Shown here: piece after piece, positions 8,056 to 16,528 of the stretch | Layout of the letters: the number at the start of each line of letters is the position of its first letter | Position numbering within the stretch: position 1 is the first letter of the stretch | NCBI RefSeq assembly: GCF_001192835.1 | Contig: NZ_DF968182.1 | Location: 2,172,345-2,236,344 of the forward strand | DNA: 64,000 nucleotides | Reading direction: 5' to 3' | Source of the DNA: Lentimicrobium saccharophilum | GTDB taxonomy: Bacteria; Bacteroidota; Bacteroidia; Bacteroidales; Lentimicrobiaceae | The notes under the pieces: model-generated | What the model was told of the DNA's origin: nothing | Databases searched by the model: none | Seen by the model: only the letters and a program-made list of their open reading frames with translations | Program-made: the position numbers and the translations under genes

Positions 8056-9495
8056 ATGAAAAAACTCATTGTCCTTGGCATACTGTCCATTTTTACCACT
8101 TACGGACTTAAAGCACAAAATGAGATTGATGCATTGAGATATTCACGGCTGAATTACTCTGGATCAGCCAGATTTGTCGCCATGGGTGGAGCATTCGGTG
8201 CCCTTGGCGCCGATTTCACCAGCCTGAGCCACAATCCGGCCGGTATCGGACTCTACCGAAGTTCCGAGATCAGCATTACCCCTTCCATAAGCATCACAAA
8301 TACCGAAGCTACACTCAACGGGACATTCCGTGATGACTCCCGCTATAATTTCAACCTGGGCAGCGTAGGAATTGTAATGAACAACAACCTTGAATCACGC
8401 AATCCGCAATCTCTCTGGAAAAACATACAGTTTGGCTTCGGGCTGAACCGTATGGCCAATTTCAACAACAGGGTCAGCATTGAATCGGAAAACCTCGTAT
8501 CATCTTACCTGACTTCCTACTGGGAAAACGCGCAGGGAATCCACCCAGATGACCTTGGCACTTTTGACACCCGGCTGGCCTATGATACAGAGTTGCTGTT
8601 TATCACCGACTCGGCAGGCTGGGGATATGGTATCGACAAACCCTATGGCGGTGTGAACCAGCGTAAAAACATCGAAAGCAAGGGCTCCATTAATGAGATG
8701 GTATTTACTTTAGGTGCGAATTACAATAACAGGTTATACCTGGGCGCAACCATTGGCGTACCTTATATCAGGTATTACGAAACCGCAACCTTTACCGAAA
8801 CCGCGCTGGCTGACGATAACACCGTTTTCAACAGCATGTCCCGCACCGACTGGCTTGAAACCACAGGTACGGGGCTGAATTTCAAATTCGGACTTATTTT
8901 CAGGGCTACCGACTGGTTACGTCTGGGCGGCGCCATTCATACACCTACCTTTTATAATTCCATGGCCGACGATTACTCATCAACCATGCGCTCGAAGTTT
9001 GATAATGGTTATTCAGCTACTGCCGATGCCAACGGCTTTTATGAATACGAACTCAATACCCCGATGCGTGCTATCGGAAGTATCGGATTTATTATCGGCA
9101 AAGCCGGTGTAATCAGTGCCGATTACGAATTCGTGGATTACAGTAATGCCAGACTCAGGGCTCCGGATTACGACTTTTACGATGAGAACAATGCCATCCG
9201 TTCCATTTATCAGAAAGCCAATAATCTGCGTTTCGGAACTGAGTGGCGTTACGGTGCGCTGAATTTCAGAGGAGGCTACGGGATCTCGGCAAATCCTTAC
9301 GTCTATGGAACCAATTCGGCACTCTCTTCTTACTCGCTCGGAATCGGCATCCGTGAAAGGTCATTCTACTTTGATATGGCATGGGTTTATTCGAGCTATG
9401 ATGATGAATATTACCTCTATAACGGGAATGTAAATGCAGCCAATACCACTACCATGAACAACACTTTTATGGTAACGCTGGGAATAAAATACTAA
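8056..9495 (+). CDS. Outer-membrane protein, OMPP1/FadL-like family
   Basis: 479 residues with a Sec signal peptide ending at LKAQ (21) and a C-terminal beta strand (NNTFMVTLGIKY) that ends in an aromatic residue, as outer-membrane barrels do. The N-terminus shows the hatch-like motif GSARFVAMGGAFGALG, then FTSLSHNPAGIGLY, the signature of the FadL/TodX group often labelled hemin receptor in this phylum. FadL proteins pass hydrophobic molecules through the outer membrane; the Bacteroidota members' substrates are mostly unknown. It lies 41 bases after the Tyr-rich lipoprotein gene and ends at a strong terminator, which suggests a two-gene unit. Confidence 0.85.
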   Translation: MKKLIVLGILSIFTTYGLKAQNEIDALRYSRLNYSGSARFVAMGGAFGALGADFTSLSHNPAGIGLYRSSEISITPSISITNTEATLNGTFRDDSRYNFNLGSVGIVMNNNLESRNPQSLWKNIQFGFGLNRMANFNNRVSIESENLVSSYLTSYWENAQGIHPDDLGTFDTRLAYDTELLFITDSAGWGYGIDKPYGGVNQRKNIESKGSINEMVFTLGANYNNRLYLGATIGVPYIRYYETATFTETALADDNTVFNSMSRTDWLETTGTGLNFKFGLIFRATDWLRLGGAIHTPTFYNSMADDYSSTMRSKFDNGYSATADANGFYEYELNTPMRAIGSIGFIIGKAGVISADYEFVDYSNARLRAPDYDFYDENNAIRSIYQKANNLRFGTEWRYGALNFRGGYGISANPYVYGTNSALSSYSLGIGIRERSFYFDMAWVYSSYDDEYYLYNGNVNAANTTTMNNTFMVTLGIKY

Positions 9496-9535
9496 CACTT
9501 CTCAACCCTACTTATTACATCTCTATATACTCCCT

Positions 9536-9569
9536 GAAGCGGCTTTTGAAAAGCCGCTTCATTTTTTTT
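9536..9569 (+). terminator. Strong Rho-independent terminator
   Basis: A perfect 12-base-pair stem (GAAGCGGCTTTT / AAAAGCCGCTTC, 9536-9560) is followed by ATTTTTTTT. It ends the lipoprotein/FadL-like unit. Its downstream arm covers the stop codon of the convergent TPR gene (9559-9561). Confidence 0.9.
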
Positions 9570-11049
9570 CAAGCCTGTTCAACCCGGCCCTGGCTTTCTG
9601 ACTGATGCTGGATTTGTATTCAGCGTACTTTAATGCAAGGCATTTCCTGTAATAGTATTCAGCCTGCCTGAAATCTCCTTTCTGTTCATAGATCAATCCC
9701 AGATTCAGGGCTGAATTTGCCGCAAAATACCATGGCCCGGTCCCGCCGGCATCAATCACCTTAAGATATGTTGAAATGGCCATTGGTTCCTGTCCCTTAA
9801 GGTGATAAACCCTTGCCTTTCTGTAAATATATTCCAGCTTTTCTTTTGGATAGTTAAAATCGTCGGGTGTCAGCACGGAGAGCAGATCTCCGGCCTGTTT
9901 ATAATACCCTCCGTCGAACAGCAATCTCGCCCTGAGCAGCCTGACATCCGGCGGCCGGCCGCTTTCCGCTTCGGCCAGGGCCTGCTTATCCCCGTCGATA
10001 AGTGTGCGTCCGGCATGCTTTACCCTGAACATGTAATCATAATATCCTTTCGTATCGCCCCTGAGTAAAGCGATCCAGCCGAGCCGCTGGTAAGCTGATT
10101 TTATAAAACTTCCGCCCTTGTATGCGTTGACATATCGCAGAAACCAGATGCCTGCGTCTTCATCAAGGCGGTTGAGTTTTGCCAGCCCTGTTAGATAATC
10201 AAGATAATGAAACGGATAATATGAAGCTCCCACCGGACGTTTCTCCAGATAATCAAGTGCAGTTTCGTTCTCCCCGTAGTGCATATGAAAAACAGCAGCA
10301 GCATAGACCAGCAGCGGGCTGCGCTGAATCATCTCATGGTTCATGTCGATCAGCCTGCCGGTTATTGCCCTGTCAGCTTCTGCGCCTGAAAGGTTAAATG
10401 TAATGAAAGTCAGCATAAACAGGGTTTCTGCCTTTAGAAAAGGGTAATTTGTATCGGTTGAAACCGCTTCCGTTATCAGTTTCAGATCATTGATTCCTTC
10501 GCTGACACTGCCATGCAATGCGAGCAAACGGGTAATCCATTGATAATTATCCGGTACAGAGCCGATAAGTACCTTCATCAGACCAAGAGCAGCGCGGTTA
10601 GGGGCAAATCCGGGGTACAGGTCATTGTTGCGCATTAACAAATGGTAAGCACGATTCATTTCAACAGCGGCAGTGGTATACTCTCCGAACTTCAGTCTCG
10701 CGAAGGCCCACTGCATGTTAAACATTGCCTGACTGTAAAGATGCCAGGGAGAACCGGCATTTCCCGCTTCCAATTGCCGGAGAATCGTTTCCTTCCCGGC
10801 AGAACAGGACTTAAAAACCTTCTCGTCTTCAGAAATAAGAATACTCAGAAACTGAATGTAATGCTCAAGATAAGGTACGATATGATCCTCCTTTGCTTTT
10901 CCCTCCTGCTTAAGCAGTTTCCGGGCATCAACAAAGCGGAGCCGGAGCACCAGATCATAAGCTTCTACCTGACCCGGCGTAAGTTCATTCCCGGCCCGGG
11001 AAACCTGAAACATAAACAGAAACAGTAATGCGAGGATGGTCTTATTCAT
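9559..11049 (-). CDS. Tetratricopeptide-repeat protein, exported
   Basis: 496 residues from the ATG at 11049; an ATG two codons upstream (11055) is also possible. The N-terminus is a signal peptide (ILALLFLFMFQVSRAG). The rest is alpha-helical with TPR-like units; the clearest are near the end (FAANSALNLGLIYEQKGDFRQAEYYYRKCLAL, split here only for description: helix A holds ALNLGLIYEQ and helix B QAEYYYRKCL) and around 320-360. It is probably periplasmic and may scaffold an envelope complex, but no partner is evident. A minus-strand -7 box at 11057-11064 lies so near the start that the transcript would have almost no leader. The gene is convergent with the FadL-like gene. Confidence 0.75.
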   Translation of the reverse strand: MNKTILALLFLFMFQVSRAGNELTPGQVEAYDLVLRLRFVDARKLLKQEGKAKEDHIVPYLEHYIQFLSILISEDEKVFKSCSAGKETILRQLEAGNAGSPWHLYSQAMFNMQWAFARLKFGEYTTAAVEMNRAYHLLMRNNDLYPGFAPNRAALGLMKVLIGSVPDNYQWITRLLALHGSVSEGINDLKLITEAVSTDTNYPFLKAETLFMLTFITFNLSGAEADRAITGRLIDMNHEMIQRSPLLVYAAAVFHMHYGENETALDYLEKRPVGASYYPFHYLDYLTGLAKLNRLDEDAGIWFLRYVNAYKGGSFIKSAYQRLGWIALLRGDTKGYYDYMFRVKHAGRTLIDGDKQALAEAESGRPPDVRLLRARLLFDGGYYKQAGDLLSVLTPDDFNYPKEKLEYIYRKARVYHLKGQEPMAISTYLKVIDAGGTGPWYFAANSALNLGLIYEQKGDFRQAEYYYRKCLALKYAEYKSSISQKARAGLNRLEKK

Positions 11050-11056
11050 GATCATC

Positions 11057-11064
11057 CAAAATTA
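11057..11064 (-). promoter_or_regulatory. Possible -7 box of the TPR gene
   Basis: Minus-strand TAATTTTG fits TAnnTTTG, but it sits in the T-rich tail of the preceding terminator and only 7 bases before the ATG at 11049, so it may be chance. Confidence 0.25.
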
Positions 11065-11095
11065 AAATAAAAAAGGGGAAAGCGAACCCTCCCCT
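11060..11095 (-). terminator. Terminator of the Nif3/zinc-ribbon operon
   Basis: Minus strand: stem AGGGGA/TCCCCT (11090-11095 with 11074-11079) closing a 10-base loop, followed by TTTTTATTTTAATTTT. Confidence 0.65.
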
Positions 11096-11119
11096 GTTTC
11101 ATTAAATCCTGATAAAATC

Positions 11120-11983
11120 CTAGTGATTAACGCTGGAAGCAAGGCCATGATCTACCAGAATACGGCCGCAATATTCACAGACGATAATCTTTTTGTGCAT
11201 CCTGATATCCAGCTGGCGCTGGGGAGGAATTGCACTGAAGCATCCGCCGCAGGCATCACGCTCCACGCTAACCACGGCCAGACCATTGCGGGCATTCTTG
11301 CGAATCCGTTTGTAAGCAGTCAGAAGGCGTTCCTCAATGTAGCGCTGGTATTCTTCCGATTTACTCTGGAGGGAATTCTCCTCCTTTTCAGTTTCACTGA
11401 CAATGTCGGCCAGTTCACTCTTCTTTATTTCCAGGTCGTTCTTACGCTCATCAAGTACTTTTTGGGCAGCATCAATTTCCTCATTTTTCAGCGACAACAG
11501 ATGCGTAAACTCCTTGATGCGTTTTTCAGCCAGCGCGATCTCAAGATTCTGAAATTCGATTTCCTTGGAAAGTGAATCATATTCCCGGTTGTTACGCACA
11601 TTCATCTGCTGTTCTTCGTATCGTTTGATCTGCAAATGGCTGTCCTTGATCTGCGCCTCTTTTTCCTTCACTGAAACCTTGAGGGCCTCAATTTCCTGGA
11701 TATAATTATCGATTCTTGTTTCCAGGCCAATAATTTCATCCTCAAGATCCTCTACCTCAAGCGGGAGTTCACCCCGGATGATCTTGATCTTATCAATCTG
11801 TGAATCAATCTGTTGAAGGCTGTAAAGGGCAATGAGTTTCTTTTCAATGGATATTTCGGTTTCCTCAACGTCAGACTGTGAGAGCGAAACGTGTGCAGAA
11901 ATGTGGCTTTGAACTTCCGTTTCCTGAGGATTTACGGATTCATTTTCAGTGGCTGCTTTGGCTTTTGACGTTGATTTTGCCAT
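11120..11983 (-). CDS. C4-type zinc-ribbon, coiled-coil protein (DUF164 family)
   Basis: 287 residues. A low-complexity Ser/Glu-rich N-terminus (1-40) leads into a long antiparallel coiled coil (about 48-225) and a C-terminal zinc ribbon with cysteine pairs CGGC (245-248) and CEYC (269-272). This is the bacterial DUF164 architecture, which is widespread; proposed roles include RNA or DNA binding and nucleotide or flagellar regulation in different lineages, and none is settled. It begins 24 bases after the Nif3-like gene on the same strand, an association common in Bacteroidota that suggests a shared job. ATG at 11983; no separate promoter box is seen, so it is probably read from the promoter at 13125. 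Confidence 0.85.
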   Translation of the reverse strand: MAKSTSKAKAATENESVNPQETEVQSHISAHVSLSQSDVEETEISIEKKLIALYSLQQIDSQIDKIKIIRGELPLEVEDLEDEIIGLETRIDNYIQEIEALKVSVKEKEAQIKDSHLQIKRYEEQQMNVRNNREYDSLSKEIEFQNLEIALAEKRIKEFTHLLSLKNEEIDAAQKVLDERKNDLEIKKSELADIVSETEKEENSLQSKSEEYQRYIEERLLTAYKRIRKNARNGLAVVSVERDACGGCFSAIPPQRQLDIRMHKKIIVCEYCGRILVDHGLASSVNH

Positions 11984-12007
11984 AGTATTTCCGTTTATAT
12001 TGTTGAT

Positions 12008-13102
12008 TTACAGATAATTGACAGGATTAGTCTGAATGCTGGAAATTCGGGTTGCAAAGGTAGTAAATTTTTCTTTAACAATCTGAACCAATAATTCTTT
12101 GGTAAATTGTTCTGTTTCATAATGGCCTGCTTCGGCAAGCAGAATGCTGTTTTCTGCCAGGAAATAATCGTGGTATTTCAGTTCTCCGGTAATAAAGGCA
12201 TCAGCCTTTTGTGCCATCGCTGTGTGCACCAGGAAGTTGCCCGAACCTCCGCAGAGGGCGACCCGATGCACTTTACGCCCTGTAAGTGGTGAATATTTCA
12301 GGCATCCAGGTCCGAACACCCGTTTCACCATCCTGAGAAAATCCATTTCGTCCATCGCTTCCTCAAATTCACCCATCATACCTGAACCGACTCCCTGATG
12401 CATATTTACCAGCGGATAAGCATCCCAGGCCACCTCTTCATAAGGATGGGCATCAATCATAGCCTTTACAATACGATGGAGGGCATGGGATTCACAAATG
12501 GTTTCAATCCTGACTTCCGGTTCATTGTGGAGCAATCCCTTCGCGCCCACATACGGATCGGCGTCATTCAGTGGCCGGAAGGTTCCCTGCCCTTCTGCAT
12601 TAAAACTGCATGAATCGTAATTCCCGATATGTCCGGCACCTGCAGCAAACATGGCCTGACGGACAGTTTCTGCATGATCCTCCGGAACAAAAACTATCAG
12701 TTTCCTCAGCAAGTCCGCAGCCGGCTGGAGGATGCGGCAATTTACCAGACCCAGTTTAGCGCAAATCATCGCATTTACGCCGCGGCGGGCATTGTCGAGA
12801 TTGGTATGCGCAGCATAAACAGCAATATCATTTTTTATTGCCTTGATGATGCAACGCCCGGTTAGGCTGTCATCCAGAATCCTTTTCAATGGTTTGAAAA
12901 TAAGCGGGTGATGGGCGATTATCAGATTGTACCCGGCTTCGATCGCCTCATCCACAACTTCCTCCGTTACATCAAGGGTAAACAGGGCACCTTTGGCTTC
13001 ATCCTGCGGTGAACCACAATACAGCCCTGAATTATCGTATGTTTCCTGGTAGGCTATTGGTGCTGTTTCCTCAATTACACGGATGATATCTCCAATCTTC
13101 AT
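12008..13102 (-). CDS. Nif3-like dinuclear metal-centre protein
   Basis: 364 residues from the ATG at 13102 (MKIGDIIRVIEETAP); a TTG at 13118 in frame would fall close to the promoter box. Family motifs: AHHPLIFKP and AHTNLDN supply metal ligands, and HYETEQF near the C-terminus supplies the rest of the two-metal site. A middle insertion (about 130-235), with the HPYEEVAWD segment, is the PII/CutA-like domain of the long YqfO-type members. Often labelled GTP cyclohydrolase 1 type 2, but the true substrate is not established. It is cytosolic and probably forms a toroidal hexamer. First gene of a two-gene unit with the zinc-ribbon protein. Confidence 0.9.
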   Translation of the reverse strand: MKIGDIIRVIEETAPIAYQETYDNSGLYCGSPQDEAKGALFTLDVTEEVVDEAIEAGYNLIIAHHPLIFKPLKRILDDSLTGRCIIKAIKNDIAVYAAHTNLDNARRGVNAMICAKLGLVNCRILQPAADLLRKLIVFVPEDHAETVRQAMFAAGAGHIGNYDSCSFNAEGQGTFRPLNDADPYVGAKGLLHNEPEVRIETICESHALHRIVKAMIDAHPYEEVAWDAYPLVNMHQGVGSGMMGEFEEAMDEMDFLRMVKRVFGPGCLKYSPLTGRKVHRVALCGGSGNFLVHTAMAQKADAFITGELKYHDYFLAENSILLAEAGHYETEQFTKELLVQIVKEKFTTFATRISSIQTNPVNYL

Positions 13103-13124
13103 AGCTCTAATGATTAACAATGGC

Positions 13125-13132
13125 CAAATCTA
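13125..13132 (-). promoter_or_regulatory. -7 box of the Nif3/zinc-ribbon operon
   Basis: Minus-strand TAGATTTG fits TAnnTTTG and ends 22 bases before the ATG at 13102. The rest of the gap up to lpxK (13133-13372) is AT-rich with no other gene; a near-match box (TACTTTTA) precedes lpxK. Confidence 0.5.
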
Positions 13133-13372
13133 ACAAAAAACAGTAGAAAAGGCTTGAGATATGTCAGAATTAATTGAAGGAATCGCATTTAAATACCAGT
13201 GAAAGCCCCTTTCAGGTTAAATCCGGTTCTTACTTATTGAAGAAAAGCCTGATATCTGGATTTATAGATTGACCCGGATTACTTTTAGCTTATCAATTGA
13301 CAGATTTCGGGAATAACATAATTATAATGTAAAAATACTTGCATCGAAGATTAATTTTTATACTTTTAAGCC

Positions 13373-14440
13373 ATGGAATTTCTCAGGCTTCTGTTGCTCC
13401 CGTTCTCGGTTGTTTACGGTTTGATTACCGGTGTGAGAAATCTTTTATTTGATCTGGGATTGTTACCTTCCAGGCGTTTTGATATCCCGGTAATCTCGGT
13501 GGGGAACCTTTCGACCGGTGGCACAGGGAAAACACCGCATGTAGAATACCTGATACGGCTGTTGTCGCCATTAAATAAAGTAAGTACCCTCAGCCGGGGA
13601 TACGGCCGGCGGACCCGGGGGTATCTGATGGCGAAAGCGGGATCAACTGCCGCAAACATCGGAGACGAGCCTATGCAGTATTTCCATAAGTTTCCTGAGG
13701 CAGATGTACATGTTGACGAAAAGCGGCAAAGGGGGATTGAAACCATCCTGAAAACTGATCCTGAAACGGATGTAATCCTGCTCGACGATGCGTTCCAGCA
13801 TCGTTATGTAAATCCCGGATTATCCATTTTACTTACCGATTATCACAAACTATACTATAAAGATTATATTCTGCCGGTGGGATCTCTGCGGGAAGCCAGG
13901 CGGGGGGCACGCAGGGCTGACATCATCGTGGTAACCAAAACCCCCGGAATCCTCAGCCCTATACTGAAACGGCAGATTATTGCGGAAATCAAGCCTGCAC
14001 CGCACCAGAAAGTTTACTTCTCCTACATCCGCTACAACGACATAGTACCGCTCTGGAATACCGGCTGCAGCACCTTCCCGGAGAAAAAATTCAGTCATAT
14101 TCTGGTGTTTGCGGGTATTGCCAATACATACCCCCTGCAGGATCATCTTTCGAAAATGTGCCAGGACCTTACCATTCTTCAGTATCCGGACCATCATCAA
14201 TATACCCTGGAAGACCTTGACAGAATCAAGCGAAAATTTGACGATCTTTACAGCCGGAATAAATTACTTGTTACAACGGAAAAAGACGCAATGCGGTTGC
14301 TGAGCCCCGGACTCGATGAAAAAGCGAGACAACTGCCGGTTCACTACCTGCCGATTATCGTTGAATTTCACGGGAATGACAAGCAGGCGTTTGACGAACA
14401 AATCCTTAATTATGTTAGAACAAATCAGAGAAAGCATTAA
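13373..14440 (+). CDS. lpxK: Tetraacyldisaccharide 4'-kinase LpxK
   Basis: 355 residues, normal length. The N-terminus has a membrane-associated helix (LLLLPFSVVYGLITG) followed by the P-loop GNLSTGGTGKTP (45-55), and the DDAFQHRYV segment that holds conserved acidic/His residues of the family. LpxK phosphorylates the 4' position of lipid A disaccharide with ATP at the inner face of the cytoplasmic membrane, the sixth step of the Raetz pathway. The 3' end overlaps the next gene by 29 bases. lpxH, the fourth step, lies 2 kb downstream, so two lipid A genes share this stretch. Confidence 0.96.
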   Translation: MEFLRLLLLPFSVVYGLITGVRNLLFDLGLLPSRRFDIPVISVGNLSTGGTGKTPHVEYLIRLLSPLNKVSTLSRGYGRRTRGYLMAKAGSTAANIGDEPMQYFHKFPEADVHVDEKRQRGIETILKTDPETDVILLDDAFQHRYVNPGLSILLTDYHKLYYKDYILPVGSLREARRGARRADIIVVTKTPGILSPILKRQIIAEIKPAPHQKVYFSYIRYNDIVPLWNTGCSTFPEKKFSHILVFAGIANTYPLQDHLSKMCQDLTILQYPDHHQYTLEDLDRIKRKFDDLYSRNKLLVTTEKDAMRLLSPGLDEKARQLPVHYLPIIVEFHGNDKQAFDEQILNYVRTNQRKH

Positions 14441-15230
14441 TTTTATAAAGAGTCATACCGGCATCGTCCCCGAGGCCGGAATTGTACTTGGCACAGGGCT
14501 GGGCGGACTGGTGCGTGAAATCGTTACCGATTGCGAAATTCCTTACAGCAGCATCCCTCATTTTCCGGTATCCACCGTTGAAGGGCACAAGGGACAACTG
14601 ATTTTCGGAACGTTGGGAGGCAAACCCATTGTGGCCATGCAGGGCCGGTTTCATTACTACGAAGGTTACTCCATGCAGGAACTTACATTTCCCATCAGGG
14701 TAATGAAGTTGCTGGGCATTAAAATGCTGATTGTTTCAAATGCCAGCGGCGGGCTGAACCCTGGTTTTGAAGTGGGCGATATCATGTTTATCACAGACCA
14801 TATCAACCTGATGGGTGACAATCCGCTGATCGGCAGGAACCATACCGGCCTGGGGCCGCGCTTTCCGGATATGAGCGAAGCGTACGACAGACGGATCCTC
14901 GATCTGGCTGCTGATATTGCCAGCCGTGCAGGCGTACCTTTCCGCACCGGTGTTTACGCTGCAGTAACAGGACCTACTTTTGAAACACCTGCAGAATATC
15001 GTTACATTCACATTTTAGGGGCCGATGCAGTCGGAATGTCTACCGTACCGGAAGTCATCGTAGCCAGGCATATGGACCTTCCCGTCTTTGCCGTTTCAGT
15101 GATCTCCGACCTCGGTGTCCCCGGCAAAATCGTTGAGGTGTCGCACCAGATAGTAATCGATGCAGCCAGCAAAGCCGAGCCCAGGATGACCCGCATCATC
15201 AGCGATCTGCTGAAAGAAATCAGCTTCTGA
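14412..15230 (+). CDS. Purine nucleoside phosphorylase (trimeric, class I)
   Basis: 272 residues from the ATG at 14412, which lies inside the last codons of lpxK. An earlier in-frame start at 14316 would add 32 residues unlike the family. Motifs of the low-molecular-mass, trimeric PNP family: GTGLGGLV (phosphate loop), HFPVSTVEGHKG, GRFHYYEGYS, SNASGGLN, GPTFETPAE and GADAVGMSTVPE. A phosphorolytic enzyme that splits inosine and guanosine to base plus ribose-1-phosphate for purine salvage, in the cytosol. Translational coupling with lpxK is likely from the overlap, though the pathways are unrelated. Confidence 0.95.
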   Translation: MLEQIRESINFIKSHTGIVPEAGIVLGTGLGGLVREIVTDCEIPYSSIPHFPVSTVEGHKGQLIFGTLGGKPIVAMQGRFHYYEGYSMQELTFPIRVMKLLGIKMLIVSNASGGLNPGFEVGDIMFITDHINLMGDNPLIGRNHTGLGPRFPDMSEAYDRRILDLAADIASRAGVPFRTGVYAAVTGPTFETPAEYRYIHILGADAVGMSTVPEVIVARHMDLPVFAVSVISDLGVPGKIVEVSHQIVIDAASKAEPRMTRIISDLLKEISF

Positions 15231-15288
15231 GCTGCCCCGGTTATAAAAAGAAAAATAATCAGCACTTCAGATCCTATCAGCAAAAGTC

Positions 15289-16467
15289 ATGAAAGCCCTG
15301 CTTAAATTTCTACTTTGCTGCATGGCCCTGGCCTTGCTGATATTTTGCTGTAAACACAAAAGCGACCCCGGCACCATCCTGTTGTCAGGGCAGATTACCT
15401 TTACCGCAGATGACAGGGTCAGCCTTTACTTTATCGACACCACAGGCATCGCGCCCGTTGACTCTGTCAGACTGAAAAAAAACGGCGGGTTTACTTTCCG
15501 TCTTATCCCTGAAGAAGCCGGATTCTACTATCTGAGGGTTGGAAAAAGACAATCCGGCCTCCTGATATTGCATCCGGGTGATTCTGTTACTGTAACCATA
15601 ACGGATAAAGGAACAAGCCATATCACAGGTGGGCGGGAAGCCGGACAGTATGATATTTTTTCGGCAAAAGTACAGTCCGCGCTCGGAAGTATGGACTCAC
15701 TGGCATTGGTCATTCAGCAAAGCCGCCACAACAGGGATTTTCTGCAGGTGAAAAAGCGGGCAGATTCCGTTTATACTGGGATTTTCAATAATCTGCGATC
15801 CGAAGCCGTCAGATTTCTTAAGGATCATCCGGATTTTCTGTCGCAACTGCTGGTTATCAACGGCAAACTCAGACAGACAGCCCTTTTCGAAACATATTCC
15901 GATGCCGAATGGTTTCTTTATACCGATTCAACCCTTCAGGGCCATTTTCCGGCAAACCGGCATGTAATCAATTACCGCAAAAGGGTAGCGGAATTAAAAG
16001 CTGTTCTTTCCGGGGAAGAAAAAGCGCGTATGATACTTAAAGCCGGGCAAAAAGCACCGCCAATCAGCCTGCCCAACACGGGCGGGAAAATGGTCACGCC
16101 GGCCGATGGAGGGAATGCTTTTACCCTGCTGTATTTCTGGGATCCGTCGGATGCCCTGAACCGCAAATCCAATCCTGAACTGAAGAACCTTTATGAAAAG
16201 TATCGCAGCAGGGGACTGACGGTTTATGCCATAAGCCTTGACCCGTCAACCGAAAGGTGGAAAACAGCGGTAACCATGGAAAAACTCTGGTGGACCAATG
16301 TCAATGACACCCTCGGGCTCAGATCGGCTGTTGCAGTGGATTACATGATCAACAGGGTGCCTGTTTTTGTTTTGCTCGATCGTGAACAAAGAGTTCTTGA
16401 CCGGTTTATCTCACTGCATGCCTTGGAAAATTACCTCACAAAAGTACTTCCGGATAAACCAGGGTAA
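15289..16467 (+). CDS. TlpA-like thioredoxin-fold envelope protein lacking the CXXC motif
   Basis: 392 residues. An N-terminal hydrophobic segment (LLCCMALALLIFC) serves as signal peptide or anchor; its FCC end is a poor lipobox. Residues 30-125 resemble the DUF4369 domain that often precedes TlpA in this phylum; a helical middle follows; the C-terminal part (about 252-392) is an AhpC/TlpA-like thioredoxin fold (AGQKAPPISLPN, LLYFWDPSDA, TVYAISLDPS, VPVFVLLD with cis-Pro). The usual WCxxC at the end of strand one is replaced by WDPSDALNR, so it cannot do thiol-disulfide exchange. It may bind a partner or ligand instead. Between purine nucleoside phosphorylase and lpxH. Confidence 0.8.
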   Translation: MKALLKFLLCCMALALLIFCCKHKSDPGTILLSGQITFTADDRVSLYFIDTTGIAPVDSVRLKKNGGFTFRLIPEEAGFYYLRVGKRQSGLLILHPGDSVTVTITDKGTSHITGGREAGQYDIFSAKVQSALGSMDSLALVIQQSRHNRDFLQVKKRADSVYTGIFNNLRSEAVRFLKDHPDFLSQLLVINGKLRQTALFETYSDAEWFLYTDSTLQGHFPANRHVINYRKRVAELKAVLSGEEKARMILKAGQKAPPISLPNTGGKMVTPADGGNAFTLLYFWDPSDALNRKSNPELKNLYEKYRSRGLTVYAISLDPSTERWKTAVTMEKLWWTNVNDTLGLRSAVAVDYMINRVPVFVLLDREQRVLDRFISLHALENYLTKVLPDKPG

Positions 16468-16498
16468 ATTTATCAACCGGATTCCGGATGTTTTTTTG

Positions 16499-16506
16499 TA
16501 GGTTTG
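16499..16506 (+). promoter_or_regulatory. -7 box of lpxH
   Basis: TAGGTTTG fits TAnnTTTG and ends 22 bases before the TTG start at 16529, the same spacing as several ATG-started genes here. Confidence 0.5.
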
Positions 16507-16528
16507 AAAATCAAAAAATACAACCATA

